Source: Erythrobacter litoralis (GTDB lineage: Bacteria; Pseudomonadota; Alphaproteobacteria; Sphingomonadales; Sphingomonadaceae). Taken from it: a DNA stretch of 64,000 nt. The stretch covers positions 2,418,001 through 2,482,000 of the forward strand of contig NZ_CP017057.1 of NCBI RefSeq assembly GCF_001719165.1, given 5' to 3'. Position numbers and translations under genes: made by a program. Shown here in pieces: positions 15,123 through 25,098 of the stretch. The notes under the pieces are model-generated. The model had not been told where the DNA came from. It did no database searches and saw only the letters and a list, made by a program, of their open reading frames with translations. Positions within the stretch are counted from its first letter, which is position 1, and each line of letters starts with the position of its first letter.

Positions 15123-15560
15123 TCAGGCCGAAAGCAGGCGGTGCGTGATCTCGGCCACGGGCATGGCGGTGTAATCGCGGTCGATCTCGGCCAGCAGCTT
15201 GTCCCTCACTTGCCGGGGGCAGGTGCAACGCAGCCGGCCGAGCGAGACGGGATCGGCGACTATCACGATGGCGGGCGTGCTTTCCTCCGCGAATTCCGCG
15301 AGCGCGGCCATCGCCCCTTCGAGAAACTCCCTTTCGTGCGCGCCATGCGGATCGCCCGTCTCATAGCTGCTGCGCGCGGGAGTTTGGCTCGAAAAGGTCC
15401 GGCCCGGCGCGCCGGAAAACAAATAGCGGTTGGGAACAAGGACGACCTCGCGATGCTCGAGCACCTCGAGCCGGGGATAGACCGCATCGCCCGCATTGCG
15501 CAGCAGGACCATGCGCGCTCCGTCGGTGACGAGGACGAGTGTGCGGTTCGGCAGTTTCAT
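15123..15560 (-). CDS. Host attachment protein family (Pfam PF10116-type)
   Basis: 145 residues from the ATG preceded by GGAGGAAAG. Sequence features fit the family named for the Agrobacterium attachment protein: RTLVLVTDGARMVLLRN at the start, then GRTFSSQTPARSSYETGDPH, then HEREFLEGAMAALAEFA and the C-terminal IVIVADPVSLGRLR with LAEIDRDYTAMPVAEI. The fold is thought related to eRF1-like Rossmann domains, and no enzyme activity is established. Members are frequent next to Usp/Hsp20 genes. It overlaps a 41-codon ORF upstream by four bases (ATGA). Confidence 0.85.
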   Translation of the reverse strand: MKLPNRTLVLVTDGARMVLLRNAGDAVYPRLEVLEHREVVLVPNRYLFSGAPGRTFSSQTPARSSYETGDPHGAHEREFLEGAMAALAEFAEESTPAIVIVADPVSLGRLRCTCPRQVRDKLLAEIDRDYTAMPVAEITHRLLSA

Positions 15561-15682
15561 GGCGCGCTTTCCTCCACCTGCGCCGCGCACGGCGATACCG
15601 GTCGCGCGGCAGTTTCGGCGAGGGGATCATCACGGTCGATCGGGACCGCCCCGCCATCCATGACCCGGGAAACCTTGACCAT
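15557..15682 (-). CDS. Possible 41-residue leader protein coupled to host-attachment gene
   Basis: A short frame of 41 codons starts at an ATG preceded by GGGAAGAAG and ends by ATGA overlap with the host-attachment gene. The product begins MVKVSRVMDGGAVPIDRDD and has no domain or membrane segment. The ribosome site and the overlap favour real translation, perhaps as a coupling leader, but size and unknown conservation keep this uncertain. Confidence 0.4.
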   Translation of the reverse strand: MVKVSRVMDGGAVPIDRDDPLAETAARPVSPCAAQVEESAP

Positions 15683-15760
15683 CGAACTTCTTCCCTTTCG
15701 AGCCGCCTTCGTGGTGCGCAAGGCAGGGCGATAATGCGCTGCGGGCGGGGCCGGTTCTCT

Positions 15761-15774
15761 CCGTAGAGTTCCCG
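15761..15774. promoter_or_regulatory. Candidate FixJ-type operator upstream of host-attachment operon
   Basis: CCGTAG-AG-TTCCCG then AT, identical to the hsp20-upstream site in all but the two central bases. It lies just beyond the glucan synthase stop codon and 78 bases before the 41-codon ORF, so it could drive a separate transcript for the host-attachment gene. Confidence 0.5.
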
Positions 15775-15775
15775 A

Positions 15776-18700
15776 TCAGGCGCGGCCGGCTGCGGCTCCG
15801 CTGGGCTGAGGGACCGGGTCGGAAGAGGAGGCGGGGCGCGTACCGGGCGCCGGGGCGAGGACAAGCAGCACTTCGCGCCTTTTGCCTTCGCCCGGAAAGT
15901 CGATCGGACCGCTTTCGGCCTGTTCGCCGTCGATCGTCAGCGCGCTGGCCTCGCCGCGGCGCACCTCGATCTCGATCACGCCCTGCCCTCGCACCGAGGC
16001 GCAGAAGCCGTCCCAGTCGGGCGGCAGGCACGGGGCAAGATCGATCCGCCCGCGATCGAGACGGATGCCGAGAATGTGCTCGCTCGCGAGCCGCCATGCC
16101 CATCCGGCAGCGCCGGTATACCACGTCCACCCGCCTTGCCCGAGATGTTCGTCACCGCCGCTGATATCGCCCGCCGCGGCATAGGGCTCGACCGCGTAGC
16201 GCATTGCATCCTCGACCGTGGCGGCGTGGCATGCAGGGTTGATCCGGTCGAACACTTCCTTTGCCTGCGCCCCGTCGCCAAGCATCGCGCAGGCTATCCC
16301 GAGCCAGGCCGCGGCATGGCTGTATTGCCCGCCATTCTCGCGGATGCCGGGTGGATAGGCCTGGATGTAGCCGGGATCGCGCGGCGAGTCGGCGAACGGC
16401 GGGTCGAGCAGCCGGGCAATGCTGTCCGAAGGCCGCACGAGCTGTTCGAAGGCGCTGTCCATCGCCCGCCGCGAGCGGGCGCTGTCGCCGCCGGCGATCA
16501 CCGACCAGGCCTGCACCAGTGCATCGATCCGGCATTCCTCGTTTTCCGCCGAACCCCAGGGCCGCCCATAATCGTCGAAGGCGCGCAGATACCATGCCCC
16601 GTCCCAGCCATGCTCCTCGAGCGCGCGGGTCAGCTGGTCCGCCCGCGCGATCCAGCGCGCGCCGAATTCGGGTTGTCCTGCCGCCTGCGCCACGTCGGAA
16701 AAGGAACGGATGGAAGCGATGAGAAACCAGGCGAGCCACACGCTCTCGCCCTTCCCGCCCGCCCCGATCCTGTTCATGCCGTCATTCCAGTCGCCATCTC
16801 CGATCAGCGGCAGGCCGTGCTCTCCGGTGCGAAAGGCGCGGTCGAAGGCGCGGCGGCAATGCTCGAACAGGCTGCCGCTCTCGCCATGCGCGAATTCGCC
16901 GTAACGATCCGCCTCGTCTGGCGCGAGTTCCGGCGCGCGCAGGAACGGCACCTCCTCATCGAGGATCGTCATGTCGCCGGTTGCCCTGACATAGTCGGCG
17001 GTCACGAAAGGCAGCCAGACGAGATCGTCGGAACAGCGCGTGCGCACTCCCTTTCCCGAAGGCGGATGCCACCAATGGAGCACGTCGCCCTCCTCGAACT
17101 GGTGGGCGGCGGCCCTGAGGATGTGCGCGCGCGCGATCCCGGGCGCGGACAGGAACAGCGCCGAGACATCCTGCAACTGGTCGCGGAAACCGAACGCGCC
17201 CGATGCCTGGTAGAAGCCCGCGCGGGCGTACACCCGCGAGGACAGGATCTGATAGGGCAGCCAGCGATTGACCATCAGGTCGAAAGCCGGATCGGGCGTC
17301 TTGACCTCGAAAGAGGCGAAACGCTCCTCCCAGGAAGCGATGGTGTTGGCCGCTGCCACCGCCGCCGCGCCGGGACCGCGCAACCGGGCGAGGCAATCGG
17401 CGATTTCGTCCTCTCCTGCGGCCATGCCGAGGAAGAAGACCGTCCCGGCCTCGCCTCCGGGCGCGATGTCGATATGGACCTGGAGGGCGGCGGCGGCATC
17501 CTCCCCCGAATTGCCGGACCGGTCGCCGAGGCCCCATGCGCCGAGCGCGACGGGCCGCTTCCAGTCGGGCGGTTCGCCCAGCACGTCAGAGCGCGAAGTC
17601 GAAAGGCCGTGGATCGTCCCTTCCCCCGCAAGAAAGGCGATGCCCCCGCCCATAGCTCCGTCCATCGGGTTCTGCCCGAGGATCGCGGCGAGGTCGGCGC
17701 GGTAGCGGCTGGTGCGAAGCGGTGCCGGATCGGCGGCGTTCGCACCGATGATCCAGTCGGCCAGGAACGTCGCGGTGATCCTTCGCGCCTGCCCGCTCGT
17801 ATCGCGCAGCGTGAGACGCACGATCTTGACCGGATCGTCTTCGGCAAGCGAGCAAGCCAGCGTCTGTTCGAGCCCGTCCGAATTCCGTGTCCAGATCGTC
17901 TCGCCCGGCCGGTGCTCGATCCGGCAGGGCGCATCGCGGCCGGCGGGAAGCGGAGTGACCGTCCAGACCCGTCCGCTCGCCTCGTCGCGCAGGTAAAGCG
18001 CCTCTCCCGAAGGATCGCGCAGTGGATCGTTGTGCCATGGCGTGATCCGCTGCTCGCCGCTGTTGCCGCCGAAAGTGAAGCCGAGCCCGGCTTCGGTGAC
18101 GACCGTCCCGAAGGAGGCATTGGCGATGACATTGGACCAGGGCGCAGGCGTCGCCTCGCCCGGTGCGAGCTCGATCGCGTAATCGCCCGCCGGGGTGAAA
18201 CCGCCCGGCCCCGCCACGAGCGCGCGATCCTCGTGCGCGGGACCCCGCCCCTCGCCCGAACTGTCTTGCGCCGGCGCTGCGGAGGGCAGGAAGGCAGGCA
18301 GCGGGACGGGCCCGGCCCGACCGCTGTCGATCTGCCTCTCGACCGCCTCCAGCCCGGCCCGCAGCGTCACTCTCGCCGCGGCTTCGAGCGCCGCCACCAG
18401 ATGCGCCTCGCGCTGCTCCTTGCCGATCAGGACGATCCCGCCGCGCTGGCCGAGATGGTCCTCCACTCCGACATCGCGCAGGCTTTCGGCGATGCGCTCG
18501 CGTACCGGATCGATATAGCCCGGCGGGCCGGGATAGAGGATCGCGAGGTCGACCGGATGGCCATGCCAGCGCCACAGCCTGTGCGCGCGCAGGACAAACC
18601 GCAGATCCTCGCCGGCGACATCCTCGCCGGGTTCGTAGACCAGGATCGGCAGGTCGCCCGACAGGCCAAGCTCCCAAAGGTCCTGGCGCCGCGCCTCGCC

Positions 18701-21700
18701 GCTGGCGGGATTGCGCGGCCCCGGTTCCGCGACGAGCGCCGAGAACAGCAGCTGCGCATCGCGCAGTCGTTCCGGCAACAGGCCGATCCGCGCAAGGTCT
18801 GCACGCGCGCGGTGCTTCGCATCGCCGTCGATCCAGTCGAGCGCGGCGAGCGAGCCATAGCGTTCGAGAACTTCGAGCGCTTCCTCACCGCTCGGCGCGA
18901 GCGCGGTGACGACGGCGATCTCCGCCTCGCCATGCGCGGGCAGCGAAATCCGCGCCGCGAGCACCGATGCCGCATCGAGCGGATGCGTCTCTAGCGAAGC
19001 GGGACGCGCTGCGACCTCGGGAAAGGCGCGATGCGTAGCCAGCCTTCCGCGCGCATGGCGGCGCGATACCTCGAACCCCGTCACGCGCACCCGCCCGGGC
19101 GTGCCGACGATCCGCTGCGCCATGGCGAGACCGGGTGCATCCGCATCGCGCGACCGGCGCGTAAAGACCAGCGCATCCGTGGGTGGGTGATGACGCGCTT
19201 CGACGAACAGCCGGGCGAAAGCGGGATGGCGATTCCATTCTCCGAGCGGGGCGAGCGCGATTTCGGCATCGCTCGCGAAGTCGAGATGCATCGTTCTTGC
19301 CGAATGGTTGACGAGCCGCAGCCGGTGGAGCGCGACATCGTCGACCGGGGCGACGAGCATTTCATGCACGGCGGAAAGGTCTCCGGCCTGGCTTCGGATC
19401 TCGAGCTTGTGCGGATGGATCACGGCGCTGCGTCCGGCCGCCGGGGGGAAGGGCGACAGGGTTGCGGCAAGCGGAGTGTCCCTGCCGCCGCGAAGATGCA
19501 GGAAATGGCCGCGATCGCGGTCGCGCCCGGCTGGGCAGGTCACGGCATTGCCCTTCCACACCAGATCGCCCGCCCCATCCGTCCCGATCGCGAACGACAC
19601 CCGGCCATTGCCCATGAGATGCACCATGTCCGATTCTTCGCCGCCCCGTTCCCACGCCTGCGCTCGCGGCGGCTTGGATGCGGCCGGAGAAGGCTCGGCG
19701 AGCGTCTGCCGGCGTTCGAGTTCGGGCTGTATCTCCCACGGAATGCGTTCGTTGAGGAGGAGATCGACCGCCTGCATTCGGTGGTCGGCCCCGAACCATC
19801 GCACGATCGCATCGTCGGCCACCGCGTTGGCGATCGCGGCGATGGTCATGCCGTGATGATGCGCCATGTACGAGCGCACCAGTGCCGGCGCTCCCCCCTC
19901 GCCAAGCCGCGCGGGCGTGAAATCGAGCGCTTCGTGGAAGCCGAAACGGCCGAGCGCGCCCAGCTTTTCGAGACGGCGCAGATTGGCGACCACGCCGCGC
20001 GGATCGACCGGCAAGGCGAGCGCCGAGGCGTAAGGAGCGATGACGAGATCCTCCTCCAGCCCCCGCCGCAGGCCGATATCGGGCACGCCGAATGCGCGAT
20101 AGCGCCATGCGCCGTCGCCGCCATAGGATGCAAAGCCCGATTCCGAGATGCCCCATGGCACCCGGCGGCGCCCGGCATGCGCCTTCTGGATCGCGACGAC
20201 TTCCCTTTCCGTCATGCCGAGCAGGGTCGCTTCGTCGCTGCGCACGAACAGTGAGGGCATGAGGTATTCGAACATCGAACCGTTCCACGAGACGAGCGCC
20301 GTGCGCCCCCGCCGCTGGCGCACCGGGCGCCCGAGCCGGAACCAGTGTTCGGTCGGCACGTCGCGTTTGGCGATGGCGAAATAGCTCGCCAGCCTCGCCT
20401 CGCTCGCGAGCAGATCGTAGAGATGCGGGTCGAGCCGTTCGCCGCTGACATCGTAGCCGATATGGAACAGGCGGCGGTGGTTGTCGTAGAGCGGAGCGAA
20501 ATCCATGCCCTGTGCAAAGGCATCGGCCCGGCGGGCGATGTCGCGCAGCACGTGCGCGATCCGATCGCGCGAGGAAGGCGCCTCGCCCAGCAATTCGCGG
20601 CGGCATTCGGCGAGATGGTGTTCCGAGCGCTCGAGCCAGTCGTGCACCTGTTCGATGCCGGTCGGTTCGTTTGCCTCCTGTTCGACCAGCGCACGCACGA
20701 TCCCGCTGCGCAGGCATGCAAGCTGGCGTTCCGCCGCATCGATGAGGTCGCGCCAGTGGCGCTCCTCCTCCGCGAGCCCGGCGACGATCTCGCGCAGATG
20801 GGCCGCCTCTCCCGCTAGATCGCCGTCGAGAGAGCAGCTGTCGATCGCCTCGCCGAGCAGCCGCAGGCAGTCGGAGAAGCCATCCCAGCGGGCCGGCGTG
20901 AAAAGCGGCGCGTCCGCGATGGTGCGACATCCGCGCGCGAGCGTGACGAGGCTTACCGCAAGGTTGCCGCTGTCGACGCTGGAGACATAGCGCGGCTCCA
21001 GCGGAGCGAGGCTCCTCGTATCGTACCAGTTGAGGATGTGGCCGTGCCAGCGCTCCAGCCGGTCGAGCGCGTCGAGCATGGACTGCATCCGGATCGCGAA
21101 TTCAGGCGTGCCGAGATGGCCGAGCCGCCAGGCCGACAGGGCAGCGAGCGCCATCATGCCGATATTGGTCGGCGAAGTGCGGTGCGCGGTCGCAGCTATC
21201 GGCGCTTCCTGGTGGTTGTCGGGCGGCAGCCAGTGGTCCTGCGGCCCGGCGAAGCGTTCGAAAAACAGCCAGCTCCGGCGCGCGACGGCCCTGAGATAGT
21301 GCCGGTCGGCGCGTTCGAGCGAAGGGCGCGGCCGGCGCGCAGGGAAGGCGGTCAGGCGGGCGATCAGAGGCGCAGCGAGCCACGCGGCGACCAGCGGCAG
21401 CGCCGCGGCGAGCGCCGGGCTTCGCGCAAGACCGAGCGCGGCCAGCGCGATCAGCCCCGCCGCCGGAGCCGGCCAGGTGGCAGCGAATTGCGCGCTTCTC
21501 ACGCTGCCGAGCGCGATCAGGCGGTTGACCTCGGCCGCGCTCGTCCATTGCAGCAGCCGCTCGCCGCGCCGCAGCCGCACGAGCGTCAGGGTGATTGCAT
21601 GCAGGGCGACGAAGCTGTCCGCGGGCAGGAACACGATCTGCAGCAGCCAGCGCGCCAGATGCTCGCGCGCGCGGTTGCCCGTGGTGGCGAGCACCCCGCG

Positions 21701-23995
21701 CCTGCGGCCGCGCGCCATTCCGGTGACGACTTCGGTGAACAGCCACGCGCCGGGCACAAGCAGGGCGATCGCGGTCCACACCCATGCCGAACCGGGCAGC
21801 ACGAACCAGCCGCCCGCCAGCAGCAGCATGACGCTCGGCGGGAGCAGGCTGCGGCGCATATTGTCCCATATCCGCAACCGGTCGAAGGTCGTCAGGCGAT
21901 TGGCGATCCGCTGTCCGCCCGGGCCGGGCACGCGGTCGAACAGCCACGGGAGAAGCTGCCAGTCCCCCCTCACCCAGCGATGCCAGCGCCGCGCATATTC
22001 GGCATAGCTTTCGGGAAAGCCCTCGTAGAACACGATATCGCTCGCCAGACCCGCGCGCCCTTGCAGGCCTTCCCACAGATCGTGGCTCAGCAGCAGGTTT
22101 TCGGGAATGCGCCCGGCAAGGCTGCGGGCGAAGGCCTCGACGTCGTAGATGCCCTTGCCGACATAATTCCCGGTTCCGATCAGGTCCTGATAGACATCGC
22201 TGACCGCGCGAGAATAGATATCGATCGCGCTATCGCCGCCGAACAATCGGGCAAAGCGCGTATGCGTGCCCTGCGGTCCGATCTCGATGCGTGGCTGGAG
22301 GACCGTGTATCCCGCCAGCACCCGCCCTCCGTCATCGAAGACCGGCCGGTTGAGCGGATGGGCGAGCGCGCCCGCGAGTTTCGCGACGGAGCCCGGGGAA
22401 AGCCGCGTGTCGGCGTCCGCGGTGACCACGAAACGCGTGCCGACCAGCCGCCGCACGGCGCCTGCGGTGACGGGAAAGGCGCTGCGATTGGCGGTCTCGA
22501 GGAAGGCGTTGAACTGTTCGATCTTGCCGCGCTTGCGCTCCCAGCCCATCCAGCAATTCTCGGCCCGGTTGTATTGCCGCGCGCGGTGAAGCAGGCAGAA
22601 TCCGCCATGCCATTTGCGGTTGAGCGCGATGACGCCGCGGCGCAGGGCCCGCTCGATCTCCTCGTCGCCCGGCATGCGCTCCTGCGGGGCGTCGGTCGGA
22701 TCGCTCAGAAGAACGAAGGCATCGGCTTCGGGATTGGCGAGGCGGTGGAGCTCGAGCCGGGCAATGATTTCCTGCGCCTCGGCGACGCTGCCGAGGATGA
22801 CGGGGACCGCGACGATCGTGCGCGCTGACCGGTCTATCCCCTCGCGAAAGTCAAGCTTGGGCAATCGGCGCGGCGGCACAGTCGCGGTGACTAGCCAGTT
22901 GACGAAAGTGACCGCCAGCACCGTCGTCGGCAGGGCACAAAGCGCAAGGCCAAGCACCCATTGCACCGCGCTCGCCTGCTCGTAGGCGAGATAGGCCGCG
23001 GGCAGCAGCAGCCCGGCCAGCCCGCAAGCGAAAAGCAATCCGGCATAGACCAGCCCCGCCCGCGCGCGCATCGCCCGCGCCATCCTGCGGCCCAGCGAAA
23101 GGCTGATCCCGATCCGCCGCTCCATCGCCGCAAGGCCCGCGCCGCACAGCCAATGGCCGACATGCCGCCCGGGCAGGTCCTGCGTCTCGCGCGCCATCGC
23201 CAGCGCCGCCTCTGCAACCTCGACTTCGGCAAGCGCGGCGCGATCGGCGAGATCCTCGAGCGAATCGCGATAGGCATCGCGGGTCTCGAAATCGCAGGCC
23301 GCATAGGTTTCGGCCGGGTCCTCGCACAGGAGGCGGTCGACCGCGCTCGCATGGTCGAAGATGTCCTTCCAGTCGATGCTCGATATGGCGACGAGATTGG
23401 CGATCATCCGCGCGATGGATTCCTCCGCCGCCGCCGGCGGCGCGAAAGCACGGCAGCTGCGGCTGCATTCGAACGGCACCTTGACCGCCGGAAACGCCTC
23501 GCCGACCGCGCTGGCGAGCCGTTCGATGCAGGCGAGCCTCAGCATGGCCGGCAGCGCCCACAATTCCGCGATATCGAGCGGATGGTGCGACTGGTAGCCT
23601 TCGAGATAGGCAAGCAGCACCTCGCGCGACAATTGGTGCTTGCCGGCATGGAGCAGGCCGTGGGCCAGCATCAGGACGCGCGGCTCGCCCCCGGCAGGTC
23701 CGCCCTCGATCGGGCGCAGCCTCGCATAGAAGCCGCGCGGCAGATCCTCGCCGAGCTGCACGATCGCGCGCTTTACGATATAGCCGTTGTCGAGCAGCCA
23801 TTCGGCCGCCGAGGATGCCGCCGGATGGGCTTCGCTCGCAGCGCCCAAGGCATCGGCGAGCCAGGCATCAAGGGAATCGAGCGAGCGCCAGGCCGGCACG
23901 CCGCGCGATTTCCGGCGCGTTGCCGCGAACCGCCAATCCTTTCCCGCCTCCCACCCCTGCGATGCGACCGGATCCGTAAACGGATCGGCGATCAT
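15776..23995 (-). CDS. ndvB: Cyclic beta-1,2-glucan synthase (NdvB/ChvB family)
   Basis: 2739 residues, the usual size of this inner-membrane enzyme that makes periplasmic cyclic glucans for hypo-osmotic adaptation and surface interactions. Hydrophobic segments occur near residues 310-375, 715-755 and 840-885. The GT84 glycosyltransferase part shows VTADADTRLSPG near residue 530 and RWVRGDWQLLPWLFDR near 680. The middle holds the glycoamylase-like region (SNIGMM-type SPTNIGMMALAALSAW near 940, and EPSESGFASYGG-like ISESGFASYGGDGAW). The C-terminal GH94 phosphorylase-like part has GDGDWNDGMNRIG near residue 2400 with the acidic catalytic residue. It overlaps the upstream usp gene by four bases, so the two share a transcript. 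Confidence 0.92.
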   Translation of the reverse strand: MIADPFTDPVASQGWEAGKDWRFAATRRKSRGVPAWRSLDSLDAWLADALGAASEAHPAASSAAEWLLDNGYIVKRAIVQLGEDLPRGFYARLRPIEGGPAGGEPRVLMLAHGLLHAGKHQLSREVLLAYLEGYQSHHPLDIAELWALPAMLRLACIERLASAVGEAFPAVKVPFECSRSCRAFAPPAAAEESIARMIANLVAISSIDWKDIFDHASAVDRLLCEDPAETYAACDFETRDAYRDSLEDLADRAALAEVEVAEAALAMARETQDLPGRHVGHWLCGAGLAAMERRIGISLSLGRRMARAMRARAGLVYAGLLFACGLAGLLLPAAYLAYEQASAVQWVLGLALCALPTTVLAVTFVNWLVTATVPPRRLPKLDFREGIDRSARTIVAVPVILGSVAEAQEIIARLELHRLANPEADAFVLLSDPTDAPQERMPGDEEIERALRRGVIALNRKWHGGFCLLHRARQYNRAENCWMGWERKRGKIEQFNAFLETANRSAFPVTAGAVRRLVGTRFVVTADADTRLSPGSVAKLAGALAHPLNRPVFDDGGRVLAGYTVLQPRIEIGPQGTHTRFARLFGGDSAIDIYSRAVSDVYQDLIGTGNYVGKGIYDVEAFARSLAGRIPENLLLSHDLWEGLQGRAGLASDIVFYEGFPESYAEYARRWHRWVRGDWQLLPWLFDRVPGPGGQRIANRLTTFDRLRIWDNMRRSLLPPSVMLLLAGGWFVLPGSAWVWTAIALLVPGAWLFTEVVTGMARGRRRGVLATTGNRAREHLARWLLQIVFLPADSFVALHAITLTLVRLRRGERLLQWTSAAEVNRLIALGSVRSAQFAATWPAPAAGLIALAALGLARSPALAAALPLVAAWLAAPLIARLTAFPARRPRPSLERADRHYLRAVARRSWLFFERFAGPQDHWLPPDNHQEAPIAATAHRTSPTNIGMMALAALSAWRLGHLGTPEFAIRMQSMLDALDRLERWHGHILNWYDTRSLAPLEPRYVSSVDSGNLAVSLVTLARGCRTIADAPLFTPARWDGFSDCLRLLGEAIDSCSLDGDLAGEAAHLREIVAGLAEEERHWRDLIDAAERQLACLRSGIVRALVEQEANEPTGIEQVHDWLERSEHHLAECRRELLGEAPSSRDRIAHVLRDIARRADAFAQGMDFAPLYDNHRRLFHIGYDVSGERLDPHLYDLLASEARLASYFAIAKRDVPTEHWFRLGRPVRQRRGRTALVSWNGSMFEYLMPSLFVRSDEATLLGMTEREVVAIQKAHAGRRRVPWGISESGFASYGGDGAWRYRAFGVPDIGLRRGLEEDLVIAPYASALALPVDPRGVVANLRRLEKLGALGRFGFHEALDFTPARLGEGGAPALVRSYMAHHHGMTIAAIANAVADDAIVRWFGADHRMQAVDLLLNERIPWEIQPELERRQTLAEPSPAASKPPRAQAWERGGEESDMVHLMGNGRVSFAIGTDGAGDLVWKGNAVTCPAGRDRDRGHFLHLRGGRDTPLAATLSPFPPAAGRSAVIHPHKLEIRSQAGDLSAVHEMLVAPVDDVALHRLRLVNHSARTMHLDFASDAEIALAPLGEWNRHPAFARLFVEARHHPPTDALVFTRRSRDADAPGLAMAQRIVGTPGRVRVTGFEVSRRHARGRLATHRAFPEVAARPASLETHPLDAASVLAARISLPAHGEAEIAVVTALAPSGEEALEVLERYGSLAALDWIDGDAKHRARADLARIGLLPERLRDAQLLFSALVAEPGPRNPASGEARRQDLWELGLSGDLPILVYEPGEDVAGEDLRFVLRAHRLWRWHGHPVDLAILYPGPPGYIDPVRERIAESLRDVGVEDHLGQRGGIVLIGKEQREAHLVAALEAAARVTLRAGLEAVERQIDSGRAGPVPLPAFLPSAAPAQDSSGEGRGPAHEDRALVAGPGGFTPAGDYAIELAPGEATPAPWSNVIANASFGTVVTEAGLGFTFGGNSGEQRITPWHNDPLRDPSGEALYLRDEASGRVWTVTPLPAGRDAPCRIEHRPGETIWTRNSDGLEQTLACSLAEDDPVKIVRLTLRDTSGQARRITATFLADWIIGANAADPAPLRTSRYRADLAAILGQNPMDGAMGGGIAFLAGEGTIHGLSTSRSDVLGEPPDWKRPVALGAWGLGDRSGNSGEDAAAALQVHIDIAPGGEAGTVFFLGMAAGEDEIADCLARLRGPGAAAVAAANTIASWEERFASFEVKTPDPAFDLMVNRWLPYQILSSRVYARAGFYQASGAFGFRDQLQDVSALFLSAPGIARAHILRAAAHQFEEGDVLHWWHPPSGKGVRTRCSDDLVWLPFVTADYVRATGDMTILDEEVPFLRAPELAPDEADRYGEFAHGESGSLFEHCRRAFDRAFRTGEHGLPLIGDGDWNDGMNRIGAGGKGESVWLAWFLIASIRSFSDVAQAAGQPEFGARWIARADQLTRALEEHGWDGAWYLRAFDDYGRPWGSAENEECRIDALVQAWSVIAGGDSARSRRAMDSAFEQLVRPSDSIARLLDPPFADSPRDPGYIQAYPPGIRENGGQYSHAAAWLGIACAMLGDGAQAKEVFDRINPACHAATVEDAMRYAVEPYAAAGDISGGDEHLGQGGWTWYTGAAGWAWRLASEHILGIRLDRGRIDLAPCLPPDWDGFCASVRGQGVIEIEVRRGEASALTIDGEQAESGPIDFPGEGKRREVLLVLAPAPGTRPASSSDPVPQPSGAAAGRA

Positions 23996-25032
23996 GCGGC
24001 GGCAGGACGCCGGTTGAGTGGCCCTCTGCCCGAAACGGTCCCGTGCGCGCGTCCGGCCTGCCGGGCGGGGCCGGGCGAGGTTGCCGTCCGGCCAGGGACC
24101 ATCATAATCGGCACCACCATGATCGGCACGGACGCGTGGTCGAGCAGATAGGCCGCCGTGCTGCCCAGAGCCATGTTCTCGCAGGTCTTGACCCCGTGCC
24201 CGCGGGCGGAAAGGATGACGAGACCCGGTTGCTCCTCCGCCATCAGCCGGTCGAGACCGGCGCGCGGATCGCCTTTCAGGCAGCGGCTGCGCGCCGCAAT
24301 GCCCTCGGCTTCGAGGCGGTGCAGCGCATCCTCGAGAAATTCGCAGGCCGCCCGTTCATTGCGGCGATCGACGCGCCGCTGCAATTCGAGATCGCCCAGA
24401 GCGGGCGGCCCGAACTCCTCGATCCCGGCGGCGGGAATGACATGGGCAAGCAGCAGTTCGGCCGATGTCGCTGCCGCGATCGCGCGCGCCCGGGCAAGCG
24501 CCGCATCGGCGAATCTCGACCCGTCGAGAGGCACCATGATGCGCAGCCGCGCGGGGCGCTCGGCCCTGGCGGAAGCGGGGACCACCAGCAGGCTGCCTGC
24601 CCCGCTTTCGAGCAGGCTGGCCGACAGGTGGACATGGTCGCCCACGCTCGATTTCCCGATGACCGCGGTTGCCGGACCCGACATGGCGCACAATTCGGCA
24701 AGCCCCGCCTGCCATTGCCCCTCCTTGATGCCGATTCCGATTTCGCCCGGGAAATTCTCGATCGAGGCGGCCATCTCCTCGAGGAACCGGCGCGCCCGGC
24801 TCCGCCGCAGATGCCATTCGAGCGGATCGGGAAGGCCCCCAGCAGGCTGCTCGTCCGAGACCGCATGGAAAAGGATCAGCGGACGATCCGTCTCCCGCGC
24901 AAGAAAGGCGGCCAGTCGCGCCACACGCTGCGAATGCGGCGAAAGATCGAGGCAGGCGATGATCGCGGCGGCGTCGGGCCGGGACGGATCGAGCTCGGAT
25001 CGGAGCGAGGGGAACAGGGAAAGGGTGGGCAT
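23992..25032 (-). CDS. Universal stress protein, tandem UspA domains, coupled to glucan synthase
   Basis: 346 residues. The first UspA domain (about 22-155) has AAIIACLDLSPHSQRVARLA and VIGKSSVGDHVHLSASLLES followed by LLVVP. The second (about 163-315) has IMVPLDGSRFADAALARARA and VILSARGHGVKTCENMALGS followed by VPIMVVP, a good ATP-type loop. The last 30 residues are an Arg/Pro/Ala-rich tail that overlaps the ndvB start. The stop overlaps the ndvB ATG (ATGA), so usp is the first gene of the operon. A FixJ-type palindrome lies 66 bases upstream. Confidence 0.9.
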   Translation of the reverse strand: MPTLSLFPSLRSELDPSRPDAAAIIACLDLSPHSQRVARLAAFLARETDRPLILFHAVSDEQPAGGLPDPLEWHLRRSRARRFLEEMAASIENFPGEIGIGIKEGQWQAGLAELCAMSGPATAVIGKSSVGDHVHLSASLLESGAGSLLVVPASARAERPARLRIMVPLDGSRFADAALARARAIAAATSAELLLAHVIPAAGIEEFGPPALGDLELQRRVDRRNERAACEFLEDALHRLEAEGIAARSRCLKGDPRAGLDRLMAEEQPGLVILSARGHGVKTCENMALGSTAAYLLDHASVPIMVVPIMMVPGRTATSPGPARQAGRAHGTVSGRGPLNRRPAAA

Positions 25033-25098
25033 GGCAGGGCACTCTCGGGCAAGATCGGCGGGTCTCGGATTGAGCCGATCTCAGGCCTTGCGCGAAAT

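Noticed and set aside
16076..18994. 972-codon plus-strand frame inside the glucan synthase gene
   Set aside because: Antisense shadow of the GH94 part; the minus strand encodes clear catalytic motifs.
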